Assembly (NCBI GenBank): GCA_021521415.1
Contig: JAIQDT010010147.1
Location: forward strand, 1 to 64,000
Length of the DNA stretch: 64,000 nucleotides
Reading direction: 5' to 3'
Source: Bidens hawaiensis
Lineage: Eukaryota > Streptophyta > Magnoliopsida > Asterales > Asteraceae
This document shows, in pieces, positions 1 to 10,498 of this stretch (the first letter of the stretch is position 1; each line of letters begins with the position of its first letter). The notes beneath the pieces are model-generated. The model was not told where the DNA came from. It saw only the letters and a program-made list of their open reading frames with translations, and ran no database searches. The position numbers and the translations under genes are program-made.

Positions 1-500
1 CATAGCTTTCTGCGTGAAGGACATTTCTTTGCTGCGGGTAGGTGCGTAACCTTCTCGCAGTTGGGGATATTGAGTTTCATTTGTAGATTCTCCAGGTGGT
101 CTTGGTATTTCAACATAGTGATCAGTCATGTTGAAGTCAATTCCATCTTGGAGCTTCAGACAAACTAGCTCTCAATGTTCCCGCCATGCGGGGAGGTTAG
201 TTCCCTTCCGCACGCGCATAAACGATTTAGGATGCACCCGCCTTAGCATCATGCGGGATGGTCAACCCATAGACAACATAACGTTAAGTTACATGAAAAC
301 ATAAAGCCAAAACATTCGCGCATGGTGCATATAACATATGCTCACGCTGGTTCTTAACATGGTGCGCTCGCGCAGGGCGCACATAACAAATGCACGCGCT
401 GACTAACATGGCGCGCTCGCGCAGGGCGCACATAACATAATTACCTAATATTTAGGTTGATTACTTGGTTTAAGGGATTGGGAATTTACCGGGTGTCACA
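1..500 (-). repeat. Tekay-type 3' LTR, truncated by the window start
   Basis: Bases 1-500 repeat 6914-7462 almost exactly and end in GGGTGTCACA, which is the TG start of the LTR on the minus strand. The differences are one T/C substitution and one fewer copy of a 49-bp tandem unit (two copies here, three in the other LTR). Confidence 0.93.
358..443. repeat. 49-bp tandem repeat, two copies (3' LTR)
   Basis: A GC-rich unit that begins CATGGYGCGCTCGCGC is present as one full and one partial copy. The same block in the 5' LTR has one more unit. Confidence 0.85.
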
Positions 501-501
501 T

Positions 502-512
502 TCTCCCCCTGT
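502..512 (-). other. Polypurine tract of the Tekay element
   Basis: The minus strand reads AGGGGGAGAA immediately before the TG of the 3' LTR. This is the expected position and composition for plus-strand DNA priming. Confidence 0.85.
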
Positions 513-534
513 TAAGCGAATTTCGTCCCGAAAT

Positions 535-3500
535 TTAGGAGACGTTGCTGGCAGAAGCCATGTTCTGAAAGAGGTGTGGGTATTTCTGGCGCATCTGGTC
601 TTCTCTTTCCCAAGTGAATTCAGGCCCACGCCTCGAGTTCCATTGAACCTTTACTAACTTGATTCTGCTTCTGCGTAACTTTTGTTCTTTCCAATCGGTT
701 ACTGCTATAGGTTCTTCTACGAAGTGCAGCTGTTTGTCGATGTGAATCTCTTCCAACGGCAAAATCAACGTTTCGTCAGATAAGCACTTTTTGAGGTTGG
801 ACACATGAAACGTATCATGAACTCCACTGAGTTCGGCGGGTAAACGGAGTTTATAAGCAACCGGACCGATCCTTTCCAGGATCTCAAATGGTCCAATGTA
901 GCGCGGATTCAACTTTCCTCGCTTGCCGAAACGGGGGACTCCTTTCCATGGAGAGACTTTCAAAAGTACTTTATCCCCTACTTGAAATTCCAATGGTTTC
1001 CTTCGCACATCTGCGTAGCTCTTCTGTCTGTCGCGCGCTGTCTTAAGGCGATCCCTTATCTGAAAAATCTTGTCTGTTGTTTCTTGGATCAATTCTGGAC
1101 CAGTCATTTGCTTGTCACCTACTTCAGCCCAGCACAGTGGGGATCTACACTTGCGCCCATACAGAGCTTCGAACGGCGCAGCCTTAATGCTTGTGTGATA
1201 GCTGTTGTTGTAAGAAAATTCAACCAATGGGAGATGAGTATCCCAGCTACCTTCGAAATCGATTGCGCACGCGCGTAGCATATCTTCCAATGTCTGGATT
1301 GTTCGCTCGCTTTGCCCATCCGTTTGAGGATGATATGCCGTACTCATGTCAAGACGAGTACCTAAAGCCCCTTGTAACGATCTCCAAAACCTTGATGTGA
1401 ACCGACTATCTCTATCAGAAATGATGGACACTGGGACTCCATGTTTTGAAACTACTTCTCGAATATACAGTCGGGCTAACTTTTCCATCTTATCGGTTTC
1501 CTTGATCGGCAGGAAGTGCGCTGACTTAGTTAGCCGATCCACAATAACCCATATTGTGTCATAACCCCCAGGTGTCCTTGGCAGTTTGGTGATGAAGTCC
1601 ATAGAGATTTGTTCCCACTTCCACATGGGAATTTCTGGCTGCTGAAGCAACCCTGATGGTTTCTGGTATTCAGCCTTCACCTTCGAACACGTCAGGCACT
1701 TACTGACATACGTCGCGATGGCGCCTTTAAGATTGGGCCACCAATACAGCGTTTTAACATCTTGGTACATCTTGTCTGCGCCAGGATGTACGGAATACCG
1801 CGTCTTGTGAGCTTCGTTCAATACCTGCTCGCGCAATCCTCCCTTGAGAGGGACCCATATGCGGTTAGCGAAATATAGATTACCGTTCTCTTTAAGTTCC
1901 AAATTCTTAACCATACCCCCAAGGCATTCGTTTTTAACAAACTCTGGTTTCAAGGCTTCTTGCTGAGCGTCTCGGATGCGGGTAGAGAGATCTGCGTGAA
2001 TGGTCAACCTTAGAGCCTTGACTCGTAGCATTTTTATTCGCTCCTTCCTACTTAGCGCGTCTGCTACCACATTCGCCTTTCCAGGGTGGTACTTAATTTC
2101 ACAATCATAATCGTTCAACAACTCCACCCATCTTCGTTGCCTCATGTTTAAATCCTTTTGATCAAATATATGTTGAAGGCTCTTGTGATCCGTAAAGATT
2201 ATACACTTTGTACCATAGAGGTAATGGCGCCAAATCTTTAGCGCGAAGACAACCGCTCCAAGTTCTAAATCATGCGTTGTGTAGTTCTTTTCATTGGTCT
2301 TGAGTTGGCGTGAGGCATACGCTATGACTTTGTCTCGCTGCATAAGGACACATCCAAGTCCCTGATGTGAAGCGTCGCAGTAAACAACAATGTCATCCAT
2401 CCCCTCGGGCAAAGACAAAATTGGCGCACTACATAACTTCTGTTTCAACATTTGAAATGCTGTTTCCTGATTTTCGCCCCAAACAAACTTCTTGTCTTTC
2501 TGAGTTAGCGCGGTCAGAGGTAGAGCTATTTTGGAGAAGTTCTCAATGAAGCGTCGATAGTAGCCAGCTAGTCCTAGGAATTGCCTCACCTCAGTTGGGG
2601 TTTTTGGCGCTTCCCAGTTTTCGATGGCCTTGACTTTGGAAGGATCAACGTGAATTCCTTTCTCGTTTACAACGTGACCGAGAAAGTGAACTTCTCTAAG
2701 CCAAAACTCGCACTTGGAAAACTTCGCATACAACTTTTCTTTCCTCAACAATTCCAAAATCAATCTCAGGTGTTGCTCATGCTCGGCCTTGGTCCGTGAG
2801 TAAATCAGAATATCATCTATAAACACAATCACAAACTTGTCCAAGTATGGTTTGCACACGCGGTTCATCAGATCCATGAACACAGCCGGCGCATTAGTTA
2901 GCCCGAAAGGCATCACTAAGAACTCGTAATGGCCGTATCTAGTTCGGAAGGCTGTTTTCGGCACATCTTTCTCATGGACCCTAAGTTGGTGGTATCCTGA
3001 CCGTAGATCTATCATCGAATAATAACTGGATCCCTGCAACTGGTCAAATAAGTCGTCAATCCTCGGTAAGGGGTACCGATTCTTGACTGTCAGCTTGTTC
3101 AGCTCCCTGTAGTCAATACACATTCTGAACGAACCATCCTTCTTCTTAACAAACAGTACTGGAGCTCCCCAAGGTGAAAAGCTTGGGCGTATGAAACCCT
3201 TATCCAATAGTTCCTGTAACTGATTGGATAGCTCTTGCATCTCAGATGGAGCTAATCGATAAGGCGCTCGAGCTACTGGCGCAGCTCCTGGGACTAAATC
3301 AATACGAAACTCGACTTGTCGCGGCGGCGGTAATCCGGGCAAATCTTCAGGAAAAACTTCTGGAAATTCGCGCACTACTGGTAAGTCTTCAATTCTTCGC
3401 TCATCTCCTTTCTTCTCTACGACATGCGCCAGGAAGGCGTAGCACCCTTTCCTTAGGCACTTTCGCGCCTTTAGGCACGAAATCAGTTTCGTCGCAACTC

Positions 3501-4977
3501 CCCTTCTTTCCCCTTGAATTACCAAGGTTTCTCCGTTCAACAGTGGGATCCGAACCTGCTTCTCATGGCAAATAACTTCCGCGCGGTTCCCGACTAACCA
3601 ATCCATACCTACCACAATGTCAAAACTTCCCAAGTCTATTGGCAACAAGTTAATATTGAACCCGTGACCTCCCATGACTATAACACATTGTTCAGTTCTT
3701 TCGTTCGCGCATAACTGCCTACCATTGGCTAGTTCTATAGTATAAGGTGTGTCTAGTCTACTGGTTGCTAGGCCTAGGGAGTCTTTAAACTCAGCGGATA
3801 TAAAACCTAGGTCAGCGCCAGTATCAAATAAGACAGATGCAAAATGTCCGTTAAGCAAAAACGTACCGGTTACCACATTCGGCTCTTCTTTAGCTTCGCC
3901 TGCGCCGATCACAAAAGCTCTCCCGCGAGCTTGGTTCCCCTTTTGCGGGCAATCCCGACTAAAATGCCCTGGCTTCCCGCATGCGTAGCAGTTGTCGCTT
4001 GCTCCAGCTTCTCTGACACGGCAATTCATCGTCTTGTGCCCTGGTCTGCCACATTTGGCGCATTCGATTCTGGCGCATTCACCCTCGTGGTGATACTTGC
4101 ATTTGTTGCACCATGGGCGAGGCCCGCTGTATCCTTTTCGTGGTGGCTCCGCGGCCTGAATCGCGTAAACCCTTGCGCTTTCCTGCTTCTTGAACGGTGG
4201 CTGCTTGGAGTCGGACCCTCGGTGGTGAGAGTTCCATTTCCTCTTGGGATCAGAGGTTCGCTGCTCGTTTCCGCGCGTAGTCAACATACCCGCACGGATC
4301 GTATCCCTTGTAAGGGTGATGGCCAGCGCTACCGCCTCATCAAAGGTTGGAGGCGCTGCGGCGTTGAGCAGAACCCTAACAACAGGAGGTAACCCAAAAA
4401 TATACCTCTCGATCTTCTTTTCCTCCGTGTTTGCCATGTCTGGCACCAACTGGCAAAGTTCGTTGAACCGGTTGTTGTAGGCGTCGATATCCGTTCCTAC
4501 CATGGTGTGGTTCCAGAATTCCTGTTGTAGACTCTGGATTTCTGCGCGAGAGCAGAACTTTCTCATCATCATCTCCTTCAGTTCCTCCCAGGTCTTGTGG
4601 AGAGCAACTTCTCGCCCCAATGTTTTCGTTTGAAGCTTCCACCAAGACGAAGCTGCTTCTTGGAACATGCAGGTCGCGTAAAGGACCTTCTGGTTCTCAC
4701 TACATCCGCTAATGGAGAGAACTGTCTCCATCTTGTCAATCCAGTTGTAGAGCCCAATGGCCCCTTCGGTTCCCTTGAATGGCCAAGGCTTACAGGCCAT
4801 GAATGTCTTATAGGAGCATCCTTTGTCCAAGGCTCCTGATTCGGGTTCTGGGGTCTCATTCTGACGACCCTGACTTGATTCGGCCTTGCTGGCCTCATGT
4901 GTTGCGATTGCTTGCGCGATTATTTCCGCGAGTTCCTCGGGTGTCATGGTAATTCCTTTGGCTTTAGTTGGAGGCAT
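535..4977 (-). CDS. Gag-Pol polyprotein of a Tekay-type chromovirus, intact
   Basis: The single 1480-codon ORF opens with ATG (MPPTKAK) and has no internal stop. An alternative Met at residue 11 is equally plausible as the start. Domains in order: Gag, residues 50-240; three CCHC-like knuckles, about 290-343; aspartic protease with DTGA near 385; reverse transcriptase with FIDDIL near 719-724; RNase H around 865-975; integrase with an HHCC zinc finger around 1057-1097 and a DDE core (Asp near 1127 and 1187, Glu near 1224); and a chromodomain-like tail around 1415-1470 rich in aromatic and basic residues. In this family the products assemble a virus-like particle, copy the RNA and integrate the cDNA, and the chromodomain is thought to steer insertion towards heterochromatin. 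The ORF lies between the polypurine tract and the primer-binding site. Confidence 0.96.
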   Translation of the reverse strand: MPPTKAKGITMTPEELAEIIAQAIATHEASKAESSQGRQNETPEPESGALDKGCSYKTFMACKPWPFKGTEGAIGLYNWIDKMETVLSISGCSENQKVLYATCMFQEAASSWWKLQTKTLGREVALHKTWEELKEMMMRKFCSRAEIQSLQQEFWNHTMVGTDIDAYNNRFNELCQLVPDMANTEEKKIERYIFGLPPVVRVLLNAAAPPTFDEAVALAITLTRDTIRAGMLTTRGNEQRTSDPKRKWNSHHRGSDSKQPPFKKQESARVYAIQAAEPPRKGYSGPRPWCNKCKYHHEGECARIECAKCGRPGHKTMNCRVREAGASDNCYACGKPGHFSRDCPQKGNQARGRAFVIGAGEAKEEPNVVTGTFLLNGHFASVLFDTGADLGFISAEFKDSLGLATSRLDTPYTIELANGRQLCANERTEQCVIVMGGHGFNINLLPIDLGSFDIVVGMDWLVGNRAEVICHEKQVRIPLLNGETLVIQGERRGVATKLISCLKARKCLRKGCYAFLAHVVEKKGDERRIEDLPVVREFPEVFPEDLPGLPPPRQVEFRIDLVPGAAPVARAPYRLAPSEMQELSNQLQELLDKGFIRPSFSPWGAPVLFVKKKDGSFRMCIDYRELNKLTVKNRYPLPRIDDLFDQLQGSSYYSMIDLRSGYHQLRVHEKDVPKTAFRTRYGHYEFLVMPFGLTNAPAVFMDLMNRVCKPYLDKFVIVFIDDILIYSRTKAEHEQHLRLILELLRKEKLYAKFSKCEFWLREVHFLGHVVNEKGIHVDPSKVKAIENWEAPKTPTEVRQFLGLAGYYRRFIENFSKIALPLTALTQKDKKFVWGENQETAFQMLKQKLCSAPILSLPEGMDDIVVYCDASHQGLGCVLMQRDKVIAYASRQLKTNEKNYTTHDLELGAVVFALKIWRHYLYGTKCIIFTDHKSLQHIFDQKDLNMRQRRWVELLNDYDCEIKYHPGKANVVADALSRKERIKMLRVKALRLTIHADLSTRIRDAQQEALKPEFVKNECLGGMVKNLELKENGNLYFANRIWVPLKGGLREQVLNEAHKTRYSVHPGADKMYQDVKTLYWWPNLKGAIATYVSKCLTCSKVKAEYQKPSGLLQQPEIPMWKWEQISMDFITKLPRTPGGYDTIWVIVDRLTKSAHFLPIKETDKMEKLARLYIREVVSKHGVPVSIISDRDSRFTSRFWRSLQGALGTRLDMSTAYHPQTDGQSERTIQTLEDMLRACAIDFEGSWDTHLPLVEFSYNNSYHTSIKAAPFEALYGRKCRSPLCWAEVGDKQMTGPELIQETTDKIFQIRDRLKTARDRQKSYADVRRKPLEFQVGDKVLLKVSPWKGVPRFGKRGKLNPRYIGPFEILERIGPVAYKLRLPAELSGVHDTFHVSNLKKCLSDETLILPLEEIHIDKQLHFVEEPIAVTDWKEQKLRRSRIKLVKVQWNSRRGPEFTWEREDQMRQKYPHLFQNMASASNVS

Positions 4978-5187
4978 TCTCGCTTTAAAAGAGTGAAAAT
5001 ATATCAGACTTAGCGCATGTACTCTGAGCGCATAATGTTATCATTATTTACTAGACAGTGTGACCCGTGTTCCTAAGTGTGTGTATAGTTTCCTTTTGAA
5101 AATATTTTCTTTGAAAAATATTTCATGCGATTCCCCAACGGTTATAGTCTAGGTTAAAACTTCTTTTCCTAGTTCGCTATAACCAGT

Positions 5188-5199
5188 CCTCTGATACCA
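5188..5199 (-). other. Primer-binding site, initiator-Met tRNA type
   Basis: The minus strand reads TGGTATCAGAGG three bases inside the 5' LTR. It matches the usual plant iMet PBS (TGGTATCAGAGC) at 11 of 12 bases. Confidence 0.88.
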
Positions 5200-5705
5200 A
5201 TCTGTCACACCCGGCCCTGAGCGGCGGAAACAGCCGGGCGCGCACGAGTGGGGATTGATAATTAAGCACGGGCCATTGCAAACATTCAAAGATTTTCATT
5301 GCGCATGAAAAGTTTAATACAAATACATTACATTGATTAAAAATTACATAAAAACATCCAAGTATAAAAACTGTTGAAGATTTCCACGCCATATCCCCTT
5401 GCGCGGCGGGAACAACCACGCGCATCGAAGGGATAGAACTAAAATCTTCCAAAAAGCTAGTTTTAGATGTTCAGCGTGAGGTGCTCTAAGTGTGACTCCA
5501 TGCGCTACCTAGTTATCTCCTGAAAGACACGTAAAAACATTTGAATCAGTATAAACTGAGTGAGTTCACAAGTCTTAGTAACTTGATAAATCGTATTGCA
5601 TCATAATCTTGATACAAATCATTCTGAAACATAATTCTGATAGCATCATTAAGACACATGCTTGGTAAAACATAGTTCTATCAACATATTCTGATAAAAT
5701 CGATC

Positions 5706-6030
5706 CGCGGGTTACGCGCGAACACTTCTAGGAACTGTGCTCGTCTATGCAAAGTGGCGCTGCCACTACGAGCTAAAATAAGTAATACCGTCCCGCGGGT
5801 TACGCGCGAACGTTTCAGGAAAAATGCGCTCGTCCATGCAAAGTGGCGCTGCCACTACGAGCAAATCAATAATTCCGTCCCGCGGGTTACGCGCGGACGT
5901 TGTGCCGGAAAACAAGGCGCTCGTCCATGCAAAGAGGCGCAACCCCTACGAGCGGGCTCAAACCCATAGTACTGCCCCATGACCATACTAGGCACTCGTC
6001 CATGCAAAGGGGTGCGACCCCTACGAGCGG
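5706..6030. repeat. Four tandem hairpin units inside the Tekay LTR
   Basis: Units of 76-91 bp each carry a CTCGT...ACGAG outer stem enclosing an inner stem. Hairpins lie at 5739-5773, 5828-5862, 5919-5953 and 5995-6027. Inner stems are AGTGGC/GCCACT in units 1 and 2 and AGGGGT/ACCCCT in unit 4; unit 3 has mismatches at the same two positions. The first three units are each preceded by a GCGGGTTACGCGCG box. Confidence 0.85.
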
Positions 6031-6553
6031 GTGGATCAAACCAGCAGTCCCTACCCTTAGAGTTCCAATGGTAAAGTGATCACTTACTCGAGTTCTAGCG
6101 CACATACATCGAAAACCTTAGATAACCGTTTGCATTGCTCATCATGAAACATAACTTAAACACATAATCGCTTGCGTAGCTTGTAAGTATACCATGATAA
6201 AACATTATTTAAGTACGTGTCCCTCGCCCCGAAAACAGTTTAAAAATAGTGAAAACAGTGAAAATAGGGGCTGTGAGACTCACCTGTGGTTCTTGTTAAG
6301 GGATTAAATCGAGATTCGGGTTTTCTTGGTGTTGGCCTCGGAATTGAAGGTCTAGAATACGATTAAATAACAAGAAGTATATATATTAAGATCAAGAAAT
6401 AGGAGAATATAAGGGTTGGAAAGTAGATCTCAAGGTTATATTCTCGGCTTACCTAGTAACAGGATCGGAAATGAAAACAACGGATGCTTGGGAGAGGATT
6501 AGTGCAAGTTTGCAGTTCTTTGGAGTGTGTTTTGGGTGATAATTTAGGTTACA

Positions 6554-6562
6554 TATTTATAG
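6554..6562 (-). promoter_or_regulatory. Probable TATA box of the Tekay LTR promoter
   Basis: The minus strand reads CTATAAATA within the LTR, about 900 bp from its upstream end. This is a good plant TATA box for the element's RNA; the start site would lie near 6525. A weaker TATATATA stretch occurs at about 6378-6387. Confidence 0.5.
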
Positions 6563-7270
6563 GCAAACTCAAGGGAACACAATCCCTTGCTTTAGGGGAT
6601 TGTAATCTTTTCATATCTAGGGGTAATGATGATAAAGTATGGAAATTATTATTGTTTATTGTTTATTTAAAAGTGGAGGAGTGGACAAAAGATCTTGATT
6701 TGATTTGGACAGGACATGCAGGTCTGTGGTTGGTGAGAATAGGGTGGCTGACAGTTGACTTTTCATGTTACAGTGTGCTTTTTCAGGTACTTTTGTCAGT
6801 GTACAGTAAAAAGTGGAAAATCTCTGAAACACGCTACTGTTTCCTTTTGGGCGGGAGTAATCTCCTTATGTCTGGAGAATAGACTAAGTGTTCTGTGCGC
6901 ATCACTTTGTGCGCATAGCTTTCTGCGTGAAGGACATTTCTTTGCTGCGGGTAGGTGCGTAACCTTCTCGCAGTTGGGGATATTGAGTTTCATTTGTAGA
7001 TTCTCCAGGTGGTCTTGGTATTTCAACATAGTGATCAGTCATGTTGAAGTCAATTCCATCTTGGAGCTTCAGACAAACTAGCTCTCAATGTTCCCGCCAT
7101 GCGGGGAGGTTAGTTCCCTTCCGCACGCGCATAAACGATTTAGGATGCACCCGCCTTAGCATCATGCGGGATGGTCAACCCATAGACAACATAACGTTAA
7201 GTTACATGAAAACATAAAGCCAAAACATTCGCGCATGGCGCATATAACATATGCTCACGCTGGTTCTTAA

Positions 7271-7417
7271 CATGGTGCGCTCGCGCAGGGCGCACATAAC
7301 AAATGCACGCGCTGACTAACATGGCGCGCTCGCGCAGGGCGCACATAACAAATGCACGCGCTGACTAACATGGCGCGCTCGCGCAGGGCGCACATAACAT
7401 AATTACCTAATATTTAG
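7271..7417. repeat. 49-bp tandem repeat, three copies (5' LTR)
   Basis: Near-identical CG-rich units. One unit more than in the 3' LTR shows that the copy number changed after, or during, the last transposition. Confidence 0.88.
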
Positions 7418-7556
7418 GTTGATTACTTGGTTTAAGGGATTGGGAATTTACCGGGTGTCACATTACCTTACGCTTTAAAGAGCATTACGCCCTATAACCT
7501 TCGCACTTTCTTTCTTTCATATACTTACCTTACGTTTTAAAGAGCATTACGCCCTA

Positions 7557-7741
7557 TAACCTTCGCATATATTATTAGGGTATGCAACCCTTTAACCTTC
7601 GCATATATTTTTAGGGTATGCAACCCTTTAACCTTCGCATATATTATTAGGGTATGCAACTTTTTAACCTTCGCATATATTACTAGGGTATACAACCCTT
7701 TAACCTTCGCATATATTATTAGGGTATGCAACCCTCTAACC
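7557..7741. repeat. 37-bp tandem repeat, about five copies
   Basis: The unit contains ACCTTCGCATATATTATT followed by AGGGTATGCAACCC, with scattered substitutions. Two diverged partial units around 7463-7556 share the CCTATAACCTTCGCA part. Confidence 0.85.
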
Positions 7742-8152
7742 TTACCTTACCTTTCGTTATCATATCCATACGTTTAATACTATACACAACATATTTGTAC
7801 ATACATCCGTATTCACATACACATATCATACAAACTACACTATACTTGCCTTAACAGTACATGCAATACCCGAAAATCGTCCATGTACTGTCAAGCATAC
7901 ATACATAAATATCAAGACATACACTTACCATTTAAGGTAAATGTATTAACATCCACATCGAGTATGCACACAGCCCCGAAAACATAACAAGGAAATGGGG
8001 CTAGAAAATCACCTGAAGTCGGTTACGTTCTCCGTTTATGGTAATCCCTTTCTTCAGTTGTGCACAGCTGACTGTATAACAATTACGCATATCAATTAAC
8101 TATCACTACTCATGTCATCTCTCTAGTCTTAGTTATTACTCACAACGAACGG

Positions 8153-8246
8153 GGGTCCGGGGGCAACGCCCCTAGCAGCGGGGTTCTAGAGGCGGCAGCC
8201 CCTAGCGGGGTCCAAGGGGCAGAGCCCCTGGCTGGGGTCGAGCTGC
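8153..8246. repeat. Three GC-rich hairpin units
   Basis: Three imperfect direct copies of a GGGGTC...GGGC..GCCCCT pattern, each able to fold as GGGGC/GCCCC. Spacing is about 30 bp. They lie in the body of the older LTR. Confidence 0.6.
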
Positions 8247-8393
8247 CAGGTCAGCTTGGAAATTTTATTTACATTAACTGTCTTAACACATTTTTCATTA
8301 GGATTTTAATTTATTTTCTAATTCGTTAACTCATTCTTCGTAACTATTTAAGTCTGATGCGTTGTCCGATTCGTTACCGAATCTTAACTTAAG

Positions 8394-8620
8394 CGAACTT
8401 AGCTAGTAGCGATGTTGCATATTAGCGAACTTAACTTAGGCGAAGTTAAGCTTGGCGAAGTTAAACATCAGCGAACTTGGGGGCTGCGAACTTAGCTTTG
8501 GCGAACATATAGATAGGTGAAGTTGGCACTAGTCGAAGTTATAACCAGCCATTGTATCTGGCGAACTTGGCTAGCAGCGAAGTTGCCCCATACGGACTTG
8601 CTTTCAGCGAAGTTATCCAG
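8394..8620. repeat. Cluster of GCGAA(C/G)TT motifs
   Basis: About a dozen copies of GCGAACTT, GCGAAGTT or one-base variants recur every 15-30 bp, all in the same orientation. The same motif recurs in the Sirevirus further right. Confidence 0.75.
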
Positions 8621-9008
8621 TGACGGCCACTGGTTTGGTTTTAACTCCTCTAATCGGCTATATTTCAACGTATAAACCTTTTTACCATTCTCGTAAACAT
8701 TCCCATAGCCAACTTCGGATAAGACTTGACTCGGATAAGTGTAAAGTTTGGACCTTTAAGCTTAAGAACATTCAAACGAGTCGCCGTACAAAGCCATAGG
8801 TTATTAAGTTCGTTTCCTACTTCAAGTTTGCTACCTTACATTTTGTTTAGACCCGATTTACTGTACGTTTAAGTTTCGAAGCTAATCGATCCTAAAAACA
8901 TAAACTTTAAGGTAAAAGGCATACCTTTATGCGTTCGGTGTGGTCGCAGTTTGCTTGGTTATCTCGTATATTGAAGATCTAATAACGGTCGGCTTGATTT
9001 TTTTTGGA

Positions 9009-9033
9009 CTCTCTCTCTCTCTCTCTCTCTCTC
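9009..9033. repeat. (CT)n microsatellite
   Basis: About twelve CT dinucleotides, in the transcribed leader expected for the minus-strand LTR promoter. Confidence 0.95.
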
Positions 9034-9127
9034 GACCGTATGAGGTGTAGTGTATGTGTGTGTTTTTGAGTGTGTAGGGATTAGGATGATAAGAATGAGG
9101 ATTTAGGGTTTTAGGATGGTTTAGGGA

Positions 9128-9135
9128 TATTTATA
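9128..9135 (-). promoter_or_regulatory. TATA box of the older gypsy LTR
   Basis: The minus strand reads TATAAATA inside the palindrome GGATATAAATATCC, about 150 bp from the LTR start. An AAACCCTAAATCC leader follows, as is usual for plant LTR promoters. Confidence 0.5.
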
Positions 9136-9281
9136 TCCCTTAAAGCCCATGGACCTAAGGCCCATTCTTTTTAATCCATCTTAATTAGTTCAAGTCCATG
9201 TTCTTTATTAATACTAATTAATTATTCAGGCCTGATAACTAAACACAACTTTCTTTTATTAAATACGAGAATTTAGGATGT

Positions 9282-9365
9282 TACACCATTGGTAGTTTGC
9301 TGGTTAAACACTTGGTTGTGGGGGGGCAGGTCGCGGGTTCGACCACATGCCACCCCGTATTTTTA
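9282..9365 (+). other. Possible tRNA-derived SINE head
   Basis: A box-A-like stretch (TGGTTAAACACTTGG) is followed about 20 bp later by a good box B (GCGGGTTCGACC), the layout of an internal RNA polymerase III promoter. T-rich sequence follows. No clover-leaf acceptor stem can be formed, so it is not a tRNA gene. It could also be part of a larger repeat. Confidence 0.35.
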
Positions 9366-9835
9366 GTTTTTATTGTTATTTTCTTATTTTAAACATTTAA
9401 TAACTATACGATACTAATAATAGTATTTAATTAAAACCATTTTTATTAAAAACCGACTTAATGATACTCGTTTAACTCACGTTTTCGTTCATGTATATAC
9501 GTATTAACATATAAGTATAATTATATATGTGTATATATATATATAAAGTATATTATAAATTAAATATTGATGTTTTAATATATATAAAAATCAAGTAAAC
9601 TAATTTTATATATATTTATGAAAAAACTAAAAATAATAATTATTAAGTTTTGTTCTTAAATCAAAATAACGATGTTATACAACAAAACCTTATAAATATT
9701 ATTATATTATTTAACTAGTTGTAATAAATTTTGTACTTTACTTAGCGTATCCGTTTGCTTTTATTTCTCATTAGGCGTTATCCTTCGCGTGTGACTTTTC
9801 CCATCTTCTCGTTATCTTAATCACATTCGTTCATC
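9366..9835. other. AT-rich stretch without recognisable genes
   Basis: Very AT-rich, with TATATA runs around 9520-9620. I see no ORF or repeat boundary that I can name. Confidence 0.5.
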
Positions 9836-10472
9836 TTCGAGGTGAGTGCCACATTCCCCTATTTTACTCGTTTTCTCACGTGTTGGGGACATATGCGTAA
9901 GTTTACTTTTCATATATACTTATACACAAAACTGCAACTTTGTCTTATGTGTTAACAACTTATACTTTACTTGCTTATTGCTTTGTATGCTTCCGCATTC
10001 AGAGAGGTCCAACATAATCTCAGTCTAGTATGATCATACGCCAGTCGTTATAGCTTTGTGCTTCTCGACATCTCAGTTATACTTGCTCATTTGGTTAAAT
10101 TGTTATACTCATATGACTTGTTTCAAATACTTATTTTCTATATGAATATTTAAACCGGTGTGTTTCTCACTCAACCTTGTGTTGGCAAAACCTCTCTATT
10201 TTCAACGCATATGCAGGTTATCGTTTGATATTCAAGCTTGTTTGGAAGAAAAACTTAGGATTGCACGCTAGAGAAAATAAAGAAGATTATAGACTTTGAT
10301 ATATTGGTATTGTCTTATTTATTTGAAATATGGATTTGGTATTTGATGCTTTTTTTATTATTTAATTAACTTAATAGATATTGTCACATTTATTATTGCA
10401 TGATAAAAACCTTTGAAAAACTGTGAACAATCAGTTCGCCCCGGCATTTCCGCCGTAGGTTGGGGTGTGACA
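9836..10472 (+). repeat. 3' part of a plus-strand gypsy-type LTR
   Basis: The stretch ends GGTTGGGGTGTGACA at 10472, matching the 3' ends of other plant gypsy LTRs, and opens with a CGAGGTGAGTGCCA box typical of the R-U5 part. No clear TG start or PBS is visible, so it is a truncated or solo LTR. The next 26 bases are flanking DNA up to the GACCT target duplication. Confidence 0.5.
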
Positions 10473-10498
10473 ATACGCCCCCTATGCACTCAGGACCT

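Larger units (their letters stand above)
1..7462 (-). mobile_element. Ty3/gypsy chromovirus, Tekay-type, nearly complete
   Basis: This is a minus-strand LTR retrotransposon: 5' LTR on the right (5203-7462), primer-binding site, one gag-pol ORF, polypurine tract, and a 3' LTR cut by the window edge (1-500). The long LTRs, the gag-pol in a single frame and the C-terminal chromodomain-like tail fit the Tekay/Del lineage. Over about 450 alignable LTR bases I see one substitution (near position 331) and one 49-bp repeat-unit difference, so the insertion is recent. The right target-site copy would be TTACC at 7463-7467; the left copy lies outside the window. With an open ORF and matched LTRs the element may be autonomous; transcription cannot be judged from sequence. 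Confidence 0.93.
5203..7462 (-). repeat. Tekay-type 5' LTR, complete, 2260 bp
   Basis: On the minus strand it begins TGTGACACCCGG and ends CCGGGTGTGACA, giving TG...CA ends and a short inverted terminal repeat. It contains a TATA-type promoter near 6554, a block of hairpin tandem repeats (5706-6030) and three 49-bp tandem units (7271-7417). Confidence 0.92.
7463..9281 (-). repeat. Older gypsy-type LTR, minus strand, partial
   Basis: The minus strand begins TGTAACATCCTAAATT at 9281, a typical plant gypsy LTR start, and has a TATA box near 9128 followed by an AAACCCTAAATCC leader. The left end abuts the Tekay insertion at 7462, so the Tekay element probably landed inside it. The stretch contains a 37-bp tandem repeat, GC-rich hairpins, a GCGAA-motif cluster and a CT microsatellite. 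I see no coding sequence. The rest of this older element is not recognisable next to it. Confidence 0.6.

Noticed and set aside
3246..4392. Plus-strand frames opposite gag-pol
   Set aside because: They are antisense shadows of the intact 1480-codon ORF, with no domain of their own.
5887..6105. Repeated VGVAPLCMDE peptide on the minus strand
   Set aside because: It arises from the hairpin tandem repeat in the LTR, which shows paired base changes rather than coding constraint.
7557..7741. CRISPR-like array
   Set aside because: The repeats are directly adjacent without unique spacers, in a plant LTR; it is a simple tandem repeat.
9282..9365. A functional tRNA gene
   Set aside because: Boxes A and B are present but no acceptor or anticodon stem can be formed.
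10473..10498. A PBS after the LTR end at 10472
   Set aside because: The sequence ATACGCCCCC has no resemblance to a plant tRNA 3' end, so the LTR is solo or truncated.
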